This document shows positions 31,703 to 41,183 of a stretch of DNA of 64,000 nt, piece after piece; the stretch's first letter is position 1; each line of letters starts with the position of its first letter. The position numbers were made by a program, and so were the translations under genes. The stretch is from assembly GCF_000787575.1 (NCBI RefSeq), contig NW_012236499.1, positions 248,001 to 312,000 on the forward strand, given 5' to 3'. The DNA comes from Acytostelium subglobosum LB1. Taxonomy: Eukaryota; Evosea; Eumycetozoa; Acytosteliales; Acytosteliaceae. The notes beneath the pieces are model-generated. The model ran no database searches. It had not been told where the DNA came from and saw only the letters and a program-made list of their open reading frames with translations.

Positions 31703-32552
31703 ACTGTTGCTCTCTCTTGACGTAGATGGCCTCCTCATCCACTTCGTCATCCTCGTCGCAGTTGATTGCATCTTCGACTAGATTGGATGGCTCCCTTTTG
31801 ATCGGTCTGTAGGGTCTGTCTTGAGCTCTGGGTTCCCTGTACTCCAATAGATAGTCCGAGATACGTGGACCCGTTGGCTCCTCCTGAACGCGGTAACCAT
31901 CGATGTAGAGTTCGTTGGTCTTCTTGTCCCTCTGGGTCTTCGATCGATCAATGATGAGCGAATACAGGATCAAATTGACATCTACATTATTGGGGATGGG
32001 TGAGACAATGTAGTGCAACTGTTTGGACAACGTAAGCATCCGGTTGAGGTCATCGTTGTTGGCGGTACTACTCTCCAACAGTTCTTGAATCGACTTCGGT
32101 GTTAGGCACATCGGTGAGGTGGAAGTCGTGGACGTCGTGGAGGAGCTCGAGGTGGACGTTGTGGAGGTGATGGGCGGGTTGATTGGTGACTCGCCTTGGG
32201 CCATTCTCCTCCTCATGTCTTCAATCGATGACCTGATCTGGGCATCCAGATTTCCAACATCGAGCATGTTGCTTAAGGCCTGGTTGACTCCAGGCGATAT
32301 AGGTGAAGCCCTTATGCTATGAGCGAAATTGGTGATGTTCGCTATCGAATTGTATGAAACAAGAGTCAATAAGTGTCAAATTCAGTCGACTGGTGACAAT
32401 TGAGATTACTTACCGACTCTCTGGTTCTGGCGAGCAAGATTAATCTCTTTGGAGCTTTGTTGGTTCAACGAGGTCAACTTCTTGAGTTGAGCAGTGAGCT
32501 CATCTGCAACCTTGGTGAGAGCAATCTCGAATACCACCTTTTTTCTGGATTT
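31701..32552 (-). CDS. Unidentified acidic protein ending at a polyQ tract; 5' exon(s) not located
   Basis: I do not recognise this protein. The supported part is an exon upstream of 32414 encoding VVFEIALTKVADELTAQLKK and LTSLNQQSSKEINLARQNQRV (probable coiled coil). An intron at 32342-32413 follows, then an exon 32341-31701. The second exon has a helical stretch (SIEDMRRRMAQ), a Ser/Thr tract, a conserved-looking block (LSKQLHYIVSP..VDVNLILYSLIIDRS) and an acidic tail (DEDDEVDEEAIYVKREQQ). No in-frame ATG exists in the first exon before an upstream stop near 32572, so a further 5' exon or a different start is required; 32552 is only an approximate edge. The stop TAA falls at the first unit of the CAG/CAA repeat. 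Confidence 0.6.
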
Positions 32553-32620
32553 TAGTCTTAAAGTTATTACTTAAAGATCGATGTGGAAAAGGGAAGATAT
32601 TAGATAGAGATAGGCAATCC

Positions 32621-32960
32621 TTGATCATCGTCGAAATGTCTGTTAGTCTCAGTCCACAATGCTGGTCATTGATTCAATTCATTTGGCATCAGAGTGCTTA
32701 TTGCGAGATAGATAGTCGATGGCGACAGACGCTCTCATTGGTCTCTTGGGTCCATCGTACAGTGAACCGTCTGAACGACAATCTGTCGTTCAAGTCTCTC
32801 GACTGATATGCCAGCAATCACCAAAGGCAACTTCAAGACGAACTGCTCTTCAACGAGACCATAAGTTGATCCAGTACAAAGGATCTAAAGGCGACCGATC
32901 ACGCAGAAGACCTGACTTTGTTGCATAACTTGGCGATACAAAGAAATTTCTGAATTAGAA
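32621..32960 (+). pseudogene. Coding-like but interrupted stretch, possible gene relic
   Basis: This intergenic segment is less AT-rich and less repetitive than its surroundings. One plus-strand frame reads like protein in blocks (RWRQTLSLVSWVHRTVNRLN, HQRQLQDELLFNETIS, TDHAEDLTLLHNLAIQRNF) but is not open throughout. No family is recognisable. It could be a decayed gene or element, part of the missing 5' portion of a neighbouring transcript, or unusual non-coding DNA. Confidence 0.25.
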
Positions 32961-33074
32961 TCTGGTATCGTGATGAGATACCGACCTTTGGTCTCATCAT
33001 GTTCCAATCATAGTTTATTGACATTCTTACAACAAAATAAGTATATAAATATATATATATAATAGTTTAATATT

Positions 33075-35606
33075 ATGATTACAGTTACACAGGAGGAGTT
33101 GTGGTTTCCAATACTTAATCACCAACAGGCGACGTCCGGTGTAGGATCAGCGGAGTCGGCATCTTTAAGGAAACCAACAACAAAGATGTTATCATCATCA
33201 TCATCTGCTACTTTAATATCTGCAACACAAAGAAGATTGATCAATAGTTACCTACCATGTTACACGAGACAATGTAATGATACATCATGTCAAACTGATA
33301 GACATTCATTGGCCATCTACACAGTGTTGAGACAACGATCACTTGTAAAGTTGATCATTCAATCATTCAATGTCGACAAGTACGTAGAGTTGTTTGATAT
33401 TCGATCCAATAGGCCGTATCACAAGGAGTCGCCATCACCCTATCCCCTGCGCCTCACCTTCTCCCAGTGCTTTGACGTGGCATGGATGCTTGGAAACAAT
33501 CACTTTGGAATACTCAAAGAGAAGTTGAAGTTGAGGTTGCAGCAACCGCTGGCCCCCAACCTCTACTACCATTCATCAACAATCACACGCTTTACTCTGG
33601 TCACGGATACTGAGTTGTTCGATCTGATCTACGACGATTGTCCATCAATGTTTGTGATTGTCAACATGTTGGAGTGGTCATCAACTACCAATGCATCATT
33701 GTTCAGACATGTACTACATAGATTCAGACTGGCCTACGACTGTGGCAATGACTACTCTCTGCTCACATCAAAGGTCATCGAGATGAATGATCCTCAGCTA
33801 CTGAGAGCCATCTTGGAGGACCGTCCACAGGCCAAGTTCAAAGGTGGAAACTCAACGTCCACTACAATCAGATCACCAGAGATATTCAAAGTACTTAAGG
33901 AGTTTGATAGGCATGATATCATGCATCACTATCTTTCAACCAACACTTTGGGACGATTGTTTGAAACCAACAGCGTGGAGATATATCAATATTACACGTC
34001 GCATCATCCATTAGATGTCAATGGCACGTCTAGATCATGGTCGAGCTCACTTGAACAACTGTTGAGTGAGCCTCAGAAGATGACTCGTGACCGAGCTGAC
34101 CTCGTGGAGTATTTCATCATTCAACAGTACCCTGGTTTGGATTCATTAGCTAAGATCAATGAACAGGTGGATCATGTATGTGAGGGATTGCCATCAGAGA
34201 TAAACGCATACATCAGATTGTATCAATACGCCAGATATAATCGATCATCATTGAACAAAGATCTTGGTGCCTACTCTGTCATGCTCAATAATGGACTTAG
34301 TCAAGTGATCTCCATTGCCAACTACTTCAACGGCCATCATGGATTGATTAAATTCCTAATGGACATTGGATATTTAAATCAAGTACTCACTGAAGGCTCA
34401 TTGGAGAGTGTAAAGACAGCATGGTCAATTGATCCAACTCCAGTGGCAATCATTGGAAACATCTATCATGTGGAGTTGGAGGTGGCAAAGTTCATACTTG
34501 AGCATCACTCTATGGAGGACAACGAGTGGAAGCTCTCATCTGTCAAAGATCCTATCGACCCCGACACCGTTATGTATCTGTATGATCAAGGATTGATCCC
34601 TCGCACCAAGTACCACATGGGACACTTTGCCTACTGTTTGGCCAAGAATGGACACTTCCGCCAGGCACACAAGCTGGCGCCGCACCTCAAACTGACCTTC
34701 CTCCCGCCAGACTTTATTGCATTCATCCAGCATCCACTGCCTGAAATGGAGGTGCTCACATTGGTTCACTCAATCAATCCCAAGTTCGACTCGTTGAACT
34801 TCTACCTCACGGCCAACGTTGACTTGGAGGGCTTTGATCACTTCCTCTCAATAATTGGCAGCCATTTGGCCAAGTCCTATATCCAAGCATTCGAATACCA
34901 CAACACACATCAATATAGGATACTCGATCACATTGCCAACAAGTACGCACAGCACATGAGCTTCAGCCTCAAGGAGAAGTACTTCCTCGGTCTCTACTAC
35001 CTGGGACATCACGACAAGATGATGCAGTTTGCCAAGACATGGTTGTTGGACCCAGCAGTCGACTCTCTACTCTGGGGATTGGTTGGCGAGATTGGTCAAT
35101 ACAAATACTTTGAGCAGGCAATCCAATATCATCAAGATGCTGCCAAGGCTACATTGGATCAAGAGTGGGCTGCCAGCTCTGCACTCAGACAAGCTGTCAA
35201 GTTCTCACGTATGGACTTTGTCAAGCAAGTACTACAGACCTACAAGATGGACACCAAGCCAGATTGGAAGGAGGTCAACATGCGTCTTTGTCTTAGTTTG
35301 GATCAGTTGTCCATGTTTCAATACATCCTCTCTCTTCCGGATGCCGTGAAGAAGGACAACACCTATTCTAAGTTGTTCCAGACAGCCCTGGACCTCGGTG
35401 CTGGTCGATGCGCCAAGTATCTTCTCGAGAACCATTCAATTGTCAAGCTACCAGTGGTCACTCAACAAAACATGTTGACGGCCATACCATTGATTGACAT
35501 GATGATTGCAAAGGGTGTCTACTCGCTCCAACTTCTTCCAGAGTCAGGTCCCATCAAGCTTAACTACCAGAGTTGGAAGAGTATCCAAACAATGATCACT
35601 AAATAA
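33075..35606 (+). CDS. Large helical-repeat (ankyrin-like) dictyostelid protein, function unknown
   Basis: This single-exon gene encodes 843 residues. After a Ser-rich start there is a block with Cys residues (LPCYTRQCNDTSCQTD) and then many degenerate units of about 30-35 residues. The units follow the style of 'HGLIKFLMDIGYLN', 'LEVAKFILEHHSM', 'DTVMYLYDQGLIP' and 'RCAKYLLENHSI', which is typical of diverged ankyrin-type helical hairpins. Dictyostelids have large families of such proteins, generally without assigned function. No signal peptide, transmembrane segment or catalytic motif is evident. Protein binding is a reasonable inference only. The upstream region near 33040-33070 is AT-rich (TATATATATA), as expected for a start region. 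Confidence 0.75.
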   Translation: MITVTQEELWFPILNHQQATSGVGSAESASLRKPTTKMLSSSSSATLISATQRRLINSYLPCYTRQCNDTSCQTDRHSLAIYTVLRQRSLVKLIIQSFNVDKYVELFDIRSNRPYHKESPSPYPLRLTFSQCFDVAWMLGNNHFGILKEKLKLRLQQPLAPNLYYHSSTITRFTLVTDTELFDLIYDDCPSMFVIVNMLEWSSTTNASLFRHVLHRFRLAYDCGNDYSLLTSKVIEMNDPQLLRAILEDRPQAKFKGGNSTSTTIRSPEIFKVLKEFDRHDIMHHYLSTNTLGRLFETNSVEIYQYYTSHHPLDVNGTSRSWSSSLEQLLSEPQKMTRDRADLVEYFIIQQYPGLDSLAKINEQVDHVCEGLPSEINAYIRLYQYARYNRSSLNKDLGAYSVMLNNGLSQVISIANYFNGHHGLIKFLMDIGYLNQVLTEGSLESVKTAWSIDPTPVAIIGNIYHVELEVAKFILEHHSMEDNEWKLSSVKDPIDPDTVMYLYDQGLIPRTKYHMGHFAYCLAKNGHFRQAHKLAPHLKLTFLPPDFIAFIQHPLPEMEVLTLVHSINPKFDSLNFYLTANVDLEGFDHFLSIIGSHLAKSYIQAFEYHNTHQYRILDHIANKYAQHMSFSLKEKYFLGLYYLGHHDKMMQFAKTWLLDPAVDSLLWGLVGEIGQYKYFEQAIQYHQDAAKATLDQEWAASSALRQAVKFSRMDFVKQVLQTYKMDTKPDWKEVNMRLCLSLDQLSMFQYILSLPDAVKKDNTYSKLFQTALDLGAGRCAKYLLENHSIVKLPVVTQQNMLTAIPLIDMMIAKGVYSLQLLPESGPIKLNYQSWKSIQTMITK

Positions 35607-35778
35607 ACTGTGTAATATTACTATTGGACCATGTTAATCGGGGGGTTATTGTGTAATTGTATTATGTAATTGTTGTCGTTATTGATCAAGTCAGTTGGAC
35701 TTGACTGTGATTGATTGGAGGCCAGTCGGTAGATAGGTGGGTTGGTGGACTGGATGGTGCCAGGTGATCGTATGGATT

Positions 35779-37232
35779 CTATTTGCGTTGTTTGAATATA
35801 GAGTTAAAGACAGGTTTGTCCTTTGATGGCTCTGGTTCTTTCTTCTTGCTACTCTCCCCGCGATGAATGTTAGAAGAATTGACTTGGGCATGGACATGTC
35901 CTTGTATACATACACTTGAGTTGGCGCTGATGAGATAACTGCTCCAACTTTAACACTATTTGAAACGACTACTTGTTTGGATGGAGCTGATTGCTGAGTA
36001 TATTTGTTCCAAGCTTTCTCTAAAGATGATGTAGATATTCAGTCAGTCAGTCAGTCAGCCAGTCAATCAGTATAGCACTTTGGTAGAGACACATACTCTT
36101 TGATGTTTGTGAATGTGGCGCAGTTGTGGTTGTTGTTGATGTCTTTGGTTGTGAAGCAATGCTGGCGGCCAGGTCGACTTGCCTCTGCCGCTCTCTTTCC
36201 TTTCGCTCCTCCATCTCTCTTTGTTTGATCTCCAGCTGATCGTAATATTCCTCTGGTTTGTAAGCGTTGGGATTATAATAGGTCAATGGTAGATTTGAAC
36301 CATTCTCCTTGATCTCGCAAAAGCTTATCAACTTCTCCAATATCGATGGATTGTTGAATGCTGATGAGTTCCTCAATGTCTCATTGAAGCTAATACCTTC
36401 AAGTTTCATCTTATGATACTTCATTATCTTCTCCTGTTCATGTGACCATCATTTGATTGATTGAATGAGTGAGTGAGTGATACGAATGAATATGATTGAT
36501 GTAGGATAGTTGTAACATACTTTCATTCGCTCATCCAACTCACCTTCCGGCTCGGGCAGGAATGGTGATGATACGTTTGGATAGAGGCCAGAGAAACTGG
36601 GATTGGTGGACTGAGGTAGGTTGCTGACGTAGGGTGGAGAGTAGAGGATGGGCGTTGGTGGTGTGCGAGTGTTGGCAACAGAGGGAGGTGGTGTAGCGTT
36701 CTCTAATGTTGTGTTGATGTAGTTATTCTTCATTGAATATGTTGGTTCCAAGTATCTCTTCTTCTTTCGTTGTCTTTCATCATTATCATCTTCGTCTGCA
36801 GCGTTGTCCTTGTTGCGACCGTTGTCATCATTTTGTTTGTTGTTATAACCATTATTTCTGTAGACACTGTTGCTGTTGTTGTTACTTGTATTGCCATCTC
36901 TGTTTTGTTTGTTCTCTTCATCTTCATCATCATTGTCCATATCAACCGATTGACTATTCTCTTCAACCTTTAGACCATAAGGTTTATCAGATACCTTTGC
37001 AATTGGCAATTTACGATCGACATCATACTCTTAACGATGGATGGTAGGTTAGTGAGTTTAGTTGAATGAGGTGAGTATAGCAAACAGACATACCTGAATA
37101 CTCTAATGAGTTTTGATCTACAGCAGATGTTGTTGTAGTTGTTGTCGATGTGTTTGTTGTCGATTGTTGAGGCTGTGGATCGTGTTCAACGTCATCTTCA
37201 TCATCTGATTCATACTGTGCAAACAGACTCAT
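35779..37232 (-). CDS. sap30bp: SAP30BP / HCNGP family transcriptional regulator or splicing-associated protein
   Basis: The family binds SIN3-SAP30 and has been tied to pre-mRNA splicing; it is nuclear. The core signature is clear: EKIMKYHKMKLEGISFNETL, then FNNPSILEKLISFCEI, GSNLP, YNPNAYKPEEYYDQLEIKQREMEERKERER. The N-terminus (MSLFAQYESDDEDD) is acidic, followed by Asn-rich and Pro-rich parts. Five exons are in phase: 37232-37094, 37029-36521, 36433-36097, 36019-35914 and 35851-35779. The last intron (35852-35913, 62 nt, GTATGT with TTCTAAC before the AG) is inferred because splicing gives a family-like basic end (SKKKEPEPSKDKPVFNSIFKQRK split across a phase-2 junction). Unspliced, the frame runs on to 35691. 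Intron 3 contains (CAGT)n. Confidence 0.88.
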
Positions 37233-37546
37233 AGTGTTGTTGCTCGCTCACTAACTCATACAATCAATGTGATGTGATATTGGCTACTGTTCTCTATTGT
37301 TTACTCTTTGTTGCCTCTTCCTCCTCCTCACGGTCATTCAGAGTTTGTTGTTGTTGTGAACTTATTTGTTTTATTTTTTAATTTAATTTAACTTGATGTT
37401 GTGTGAATAATGAAGAAATGAAGTGGGTGAGATGATCAAAGTGCCTTGTGTGATGTTCACCATCAATCAATCACAATCAAACATTTACAAATTACTTACA
37501 TATACACTTACACATATAACATTTATATATATAATTATAATACAGA
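37233..37546. promoter_or_regulatory. Divergent promoter region, SAP30BP / Rpn8
   Basis: These 314 bases separate two divergent starts. They are AT-rich near 37361-37395 and again near 37516-37541. No gene is seen. Confidence 0.4.
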
Positions 37547-38849
37547 ATGTCAACATTCCCAACAAGTGTATGATTCAACGACAATGTGGACACAGGCAGG
37601 AATACAGATTGACAGGTAGTTTTGTCGACTCCAATGACCAACATACTAATAATATAATGATGTGAACATATAATTTATAGACTGTAGTCCATCCAACTGT
37701 TCTACTCAGTGTAGTCGATCATTATAATCGTGTGGCAAAGGATACAAACAAGCGTGTCGTTGGTGCATTGCTAGGAGCAAACAACAAAGGTGTAGTCGAT
37801 GTATCAAACTGCTATGGTGTGCCCTTTGAGGAGGACGATGACAACTCAAACATTTGGTTCCTCGATCACAACTTCCATGAGAACATGTATTCAATGTTGA
37901 AGAAGATCAATGGTACGTTTGAATGATGCAGATTGGATACACCAGTGTGATAGCTAACATTGATTCAAACACCTTTTTAGCTAGAGAGAATGTAGTTGGA
38001 TGGTATAGCACTGGACCAAAGATCAGAACATCTGATCAGGACATCAATGAGTTGTTTAGAAGATACACACCAAACCCTGTGATGATTATCATCGAGGTAG
38101 CTCCAAAGGAGTTGGGCATCCCTACAAAGTCATACGTCACTGTTGAGGAGGTCAACAAAGTATGTTATATCTCTCTCCAACTCATCGATCGTCTCACTCA
38201 TACTGACTCAACATCTTCAACAAACAAACAGGAAACATCAGAGTCAACAATGCGTTTCCAACACATTCCTTCGATGATTGATGCAGTGGAGGCAGAGGAG
38301 ATTTGCATTGAGCATCTCCTCCGTGATGTGAAGGACAGCTCTATATCATCATTGACCACTCAAGTGCTGGACAAGAAGATATCATTGCGACACCTGTTGA
38401 CCAACCTTCAAGAGATGACCACTTATTTAGACTATGTAGTTCAAGAGTATGTTGCCATTGATCGATCAATCAATCAAGTTACTAATATGTTATGTATAAA
38501 TAGACGTATCCCAGCCAATCAACAGATCATTGGATTCATCCAGGACATTATCAATCTTTCACCAAACTTGAACGTCAAGGAGCTGGCAAAGGCATTCTCT
38601 GTCGAGATGAATGATACTGCTTCAGTGATCTATTTGTCATCGTTGATTCGCTCAGTCATTGCTCTTCACAACCTCATCTTGAACAAGTTTGAGAACCGCG
38701 ATGCAGAGAAGAAGGCCGACGCACCAGCCACCCCAAGCAAGGACAAGGATACCGCTGCTGCCGCCACCGCAACCAAAGACACTACAGCGCCATCGAGCAA
38801 AGACAAGGACAGCTCTGCTTCCGGAAGCGGCAAGCCAAACACAAAGTAA
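37547..38849 (+). CDS. psmD7: 26S proteasome lid subunit Rpn8 (PSMD7)
   Basis: Rpn8 is the non-catalytic MPN partner of the deubiquitinase Rpn11 in the 19S lid. The 330-residue product has an MPN domain at about residues 8-140 ([51 protein letters not shown]). The metal-binding His pair of the JAMM motif is absent (WYSTGP in place of HxH), as expected for Rpn8. A helical MIT-like region and a Lys/Ala/Asp-rich tail end the protein. Exons are 37547-37567 (21 nt), 37681-37912, 37981-38159, 38232-38446 and 38504-38849; all phases agree. It is divergent from SAP30BP and convergent with the dehydratase gene. Confidence 0.95.
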
Positions 38850-39072
38850 ATCACCAGTTCTGCTGTTGCTGATGCCACTGCTGCTGCTGGATGGACAACC
38901 GATGTGATCAAACTCCTGTAATCAATCATATAATCAATCACACTCAAACCAACATATTATTGCCAATAAACATATCCATCATCATTCGATACTCCTAGGA
39001 TATCCAGTCTGTCTGTATGACAGTCAAGTATGACTGATTGATTGATTGATTCCAAACGTTTATCTCTAAATC

Positions 39073-40036
39073 TTACTTGGTCTTCTTTGCACTCCTTGAC
39101 ATATCCTCTGCCTCTGCCAATGCTTGTTGTTGCTTCTTTTTGCGCAGACTAAACATGTACAGGTATTGCTTGGGGAAGAGCAGGAAGGTCAGAGTGATCC
39201 AGATCAATGCAAAGTAGTAGTAGTTGAACGAGAAGTTGAACCAGTTGGGCATGTCCAAGAAGTGAATCCTATCCTCCAACATGATTGGCAACATCTCATA
39301 CCACAGGATATCTTTAGAGGTAGGTAGAGAGTACAATTGTCAGTGTTCCATTCATGATTGATTATGACAGTGTGATCGAATACTACTTACTCTCTGCGGC
39401 AAATCCGATTGGGTAAAGGACAATGAATGCGTTGTATCTATATCGTTTGATTGTATGAATGAGTGATTGATCATCTGACTCTGATGACGATGATGATATC
39501 CTACCTTAACCAAGTCAAGAATGGAGGACACTCATTGTAGGCCTGAGCAATGTAGTATGGGAAGCGGATCAACTCTGAAATGCCCCAGAAGAAGACCATG
39601 AGAGGTACACCCCAATGGAACTGTACAGTTGGGCAGTAGAGAAGACCAACAAGCAGCACGTGATTACGACCCAATACTTGAGCCAACGTTGGTGCCAGAC
39701 TGCTCTTGACAATGCCAAGAACGACGTGGAGAATCTCCAAGAAGGCAAACACCTGAAGAGTGCCTATGATGATGGTTTGAGTGAGCAATGATGGTTGAAG
39801 GCGGACAGGCAGGAAGATAGGACACTTACAAATAATTGAACCTAGTGATGCGAATGTAGAGTAGAGAGATGATGGACCTTGAAGAAGATCCTCATGAACA
39901 TTGAGATGATGACGTAGTACCAACCAAGAGCCTGGAAGACGTTGTAGATCATGATGTAACGCTTACCAAGGATCGGCTTCCTCTTTGGCGTTGCATTATA
40001 CTTCAATGTAGGTGGTGATGTTATTGGTGCCTCCAT
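39073..40036 (-). CDS. Very-long-chain (3R)-3-hydroxyacyl-CoA dehydratase (HACD/PHS1/PTPLA)
   Basis: This ER membrane enzyme carries out the third step of the fatty-acid elongation cycle, converting 3-hydroxyacyl-CoA to trans-2-enoyl-CoA. Motifs are FAFLEILHVVLGIV, FFWGISELIRFPYY and WLRYNAFIVLYPIGFAAE, which holds the catalytic Tyr and Glu. A Lys-rich C-terminus (AKKTK) resembles an ER-retention signal. Several hydrophobic segments fit a multi-pass protein. Exons are 40036-39830, 39763-39505, 39437-39391 and 39311-39073. Their sum (752 nt) is one short of a multiple of three: the N-terminal frame (GWYYVIISMFMRIFFK) and the continuing frame (GPSSLYSTFASLGSII) meet near 39880-39890 without a usable intron. 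I read this as a one-base sequence error. Confidence 0.88.
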
Positions 40037-41183
40037 TGTTTTATATATAATGTATAATGTATATATCTGTATGAATGTTTGAACAAGATCAAGATATGAT
40101 ATTTGAAAGGAAGTTGACCAATGGTGCTTGCTTGCATGCATTGGGTTCAAAGTTTTATTCAATGATCTGGGTCACGTGTGAGGTTCATCCAACAACAATC
40201 ATCATTCTTGGCGAGGGTCAACAGACATCAGATTCTTGATTTGGTATCATATAACTCGTTGTTGAGAGATTCATAGTTTGCAACAATACATCAAATACTC
40301 GAGCATCAACAAACAAACTTAAACGCAATTACATTACACAATGGAAGTAAGTAAGTAAGGAAGGAAGGAATAGTACCACCTGGTGGCCTCATCTCATAAA
40401 TGATTCGCGAGAAAAGAACTTGGTATCTCCATTTAAATAGTCGGGAGAGGTATCTACCCAAACAGTCGCATATATAAATGTAAATGGCTTCCATCTCTCT
40501 TGGATGAGTGGCCATATGGGTAGAGGGTAGTAGAGAGAGAGATGTCGCAAAATTAATGGCTTCCCATCATCGATGGGCGGCAGATAAGATAGTAGGAGAG
40601 AGACTGGCAATGTCTGACTGACTGATTGATCATCAAATACATATATATAATAATTGGCCTCCACCTTAATCGTCCATACTCTGCGAGTATCTTAGCTTAG
40701 CTTGTTACATGATCATGTTGGATTGGATGGCATGGTGTGTGTGATGGATGTACTAGATTCCATCGATGGAGTTGATTGATTGATTGATTGATGTTGGTGT
40801 ATTTATTTCGATAGTATGGCACTGAACGATGATGGTATATATGTTGGTGAAGGACAAGTTATGGTTTGTGGAAACATATCCAGTGAATGATTACTATCAC
40901 TGTGTATGTATGGACGATAATGGTTGATTGTTGTATAACTGGCAACAACATTATTCACACAATNGTCAATGTCGACACTCCACTGGAGGTTGTTTGTGCA
41001 ATAGATCGCTGATGTATATGTATGAACAATATGAATGTATATGTTTGATTGATTGGAATGATTGTTGGATGATTGATTGTTTGTTATGGACAATAGGTGG
41101 TGGAAGCTAAGCATTCTGGATAGTAGTAGGTAGGTAGAGTGGGAGTGATATGGAGGAAGAGGAGAGAGAGGCCAGCAACTACG
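40037..41183. other. Intergenic region with an assembly N
   Basis: About 1.15 kb lie between the dehydratase start and the 3' end of the SAP/RRM gene, both on the minus strand. It holds the dehydratase promoter, GGAA-type short repeats (about 40350-40369), a (GATT)n run (40771-40791), many TGATTGATT words and the second N at 40964. I see no convincing gene or structured RNA. Confidence 0.4.
40964..40964. other. Ambiguous base (N), probable assembly join
   Basis: A lone N interrupts non-coding DNA. Together with the N at 15023, which sits exactly at a coding frame change, it suggests that lone Ns in this assembly mark joins and not single uncertain bases. Confidence 0.6.
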
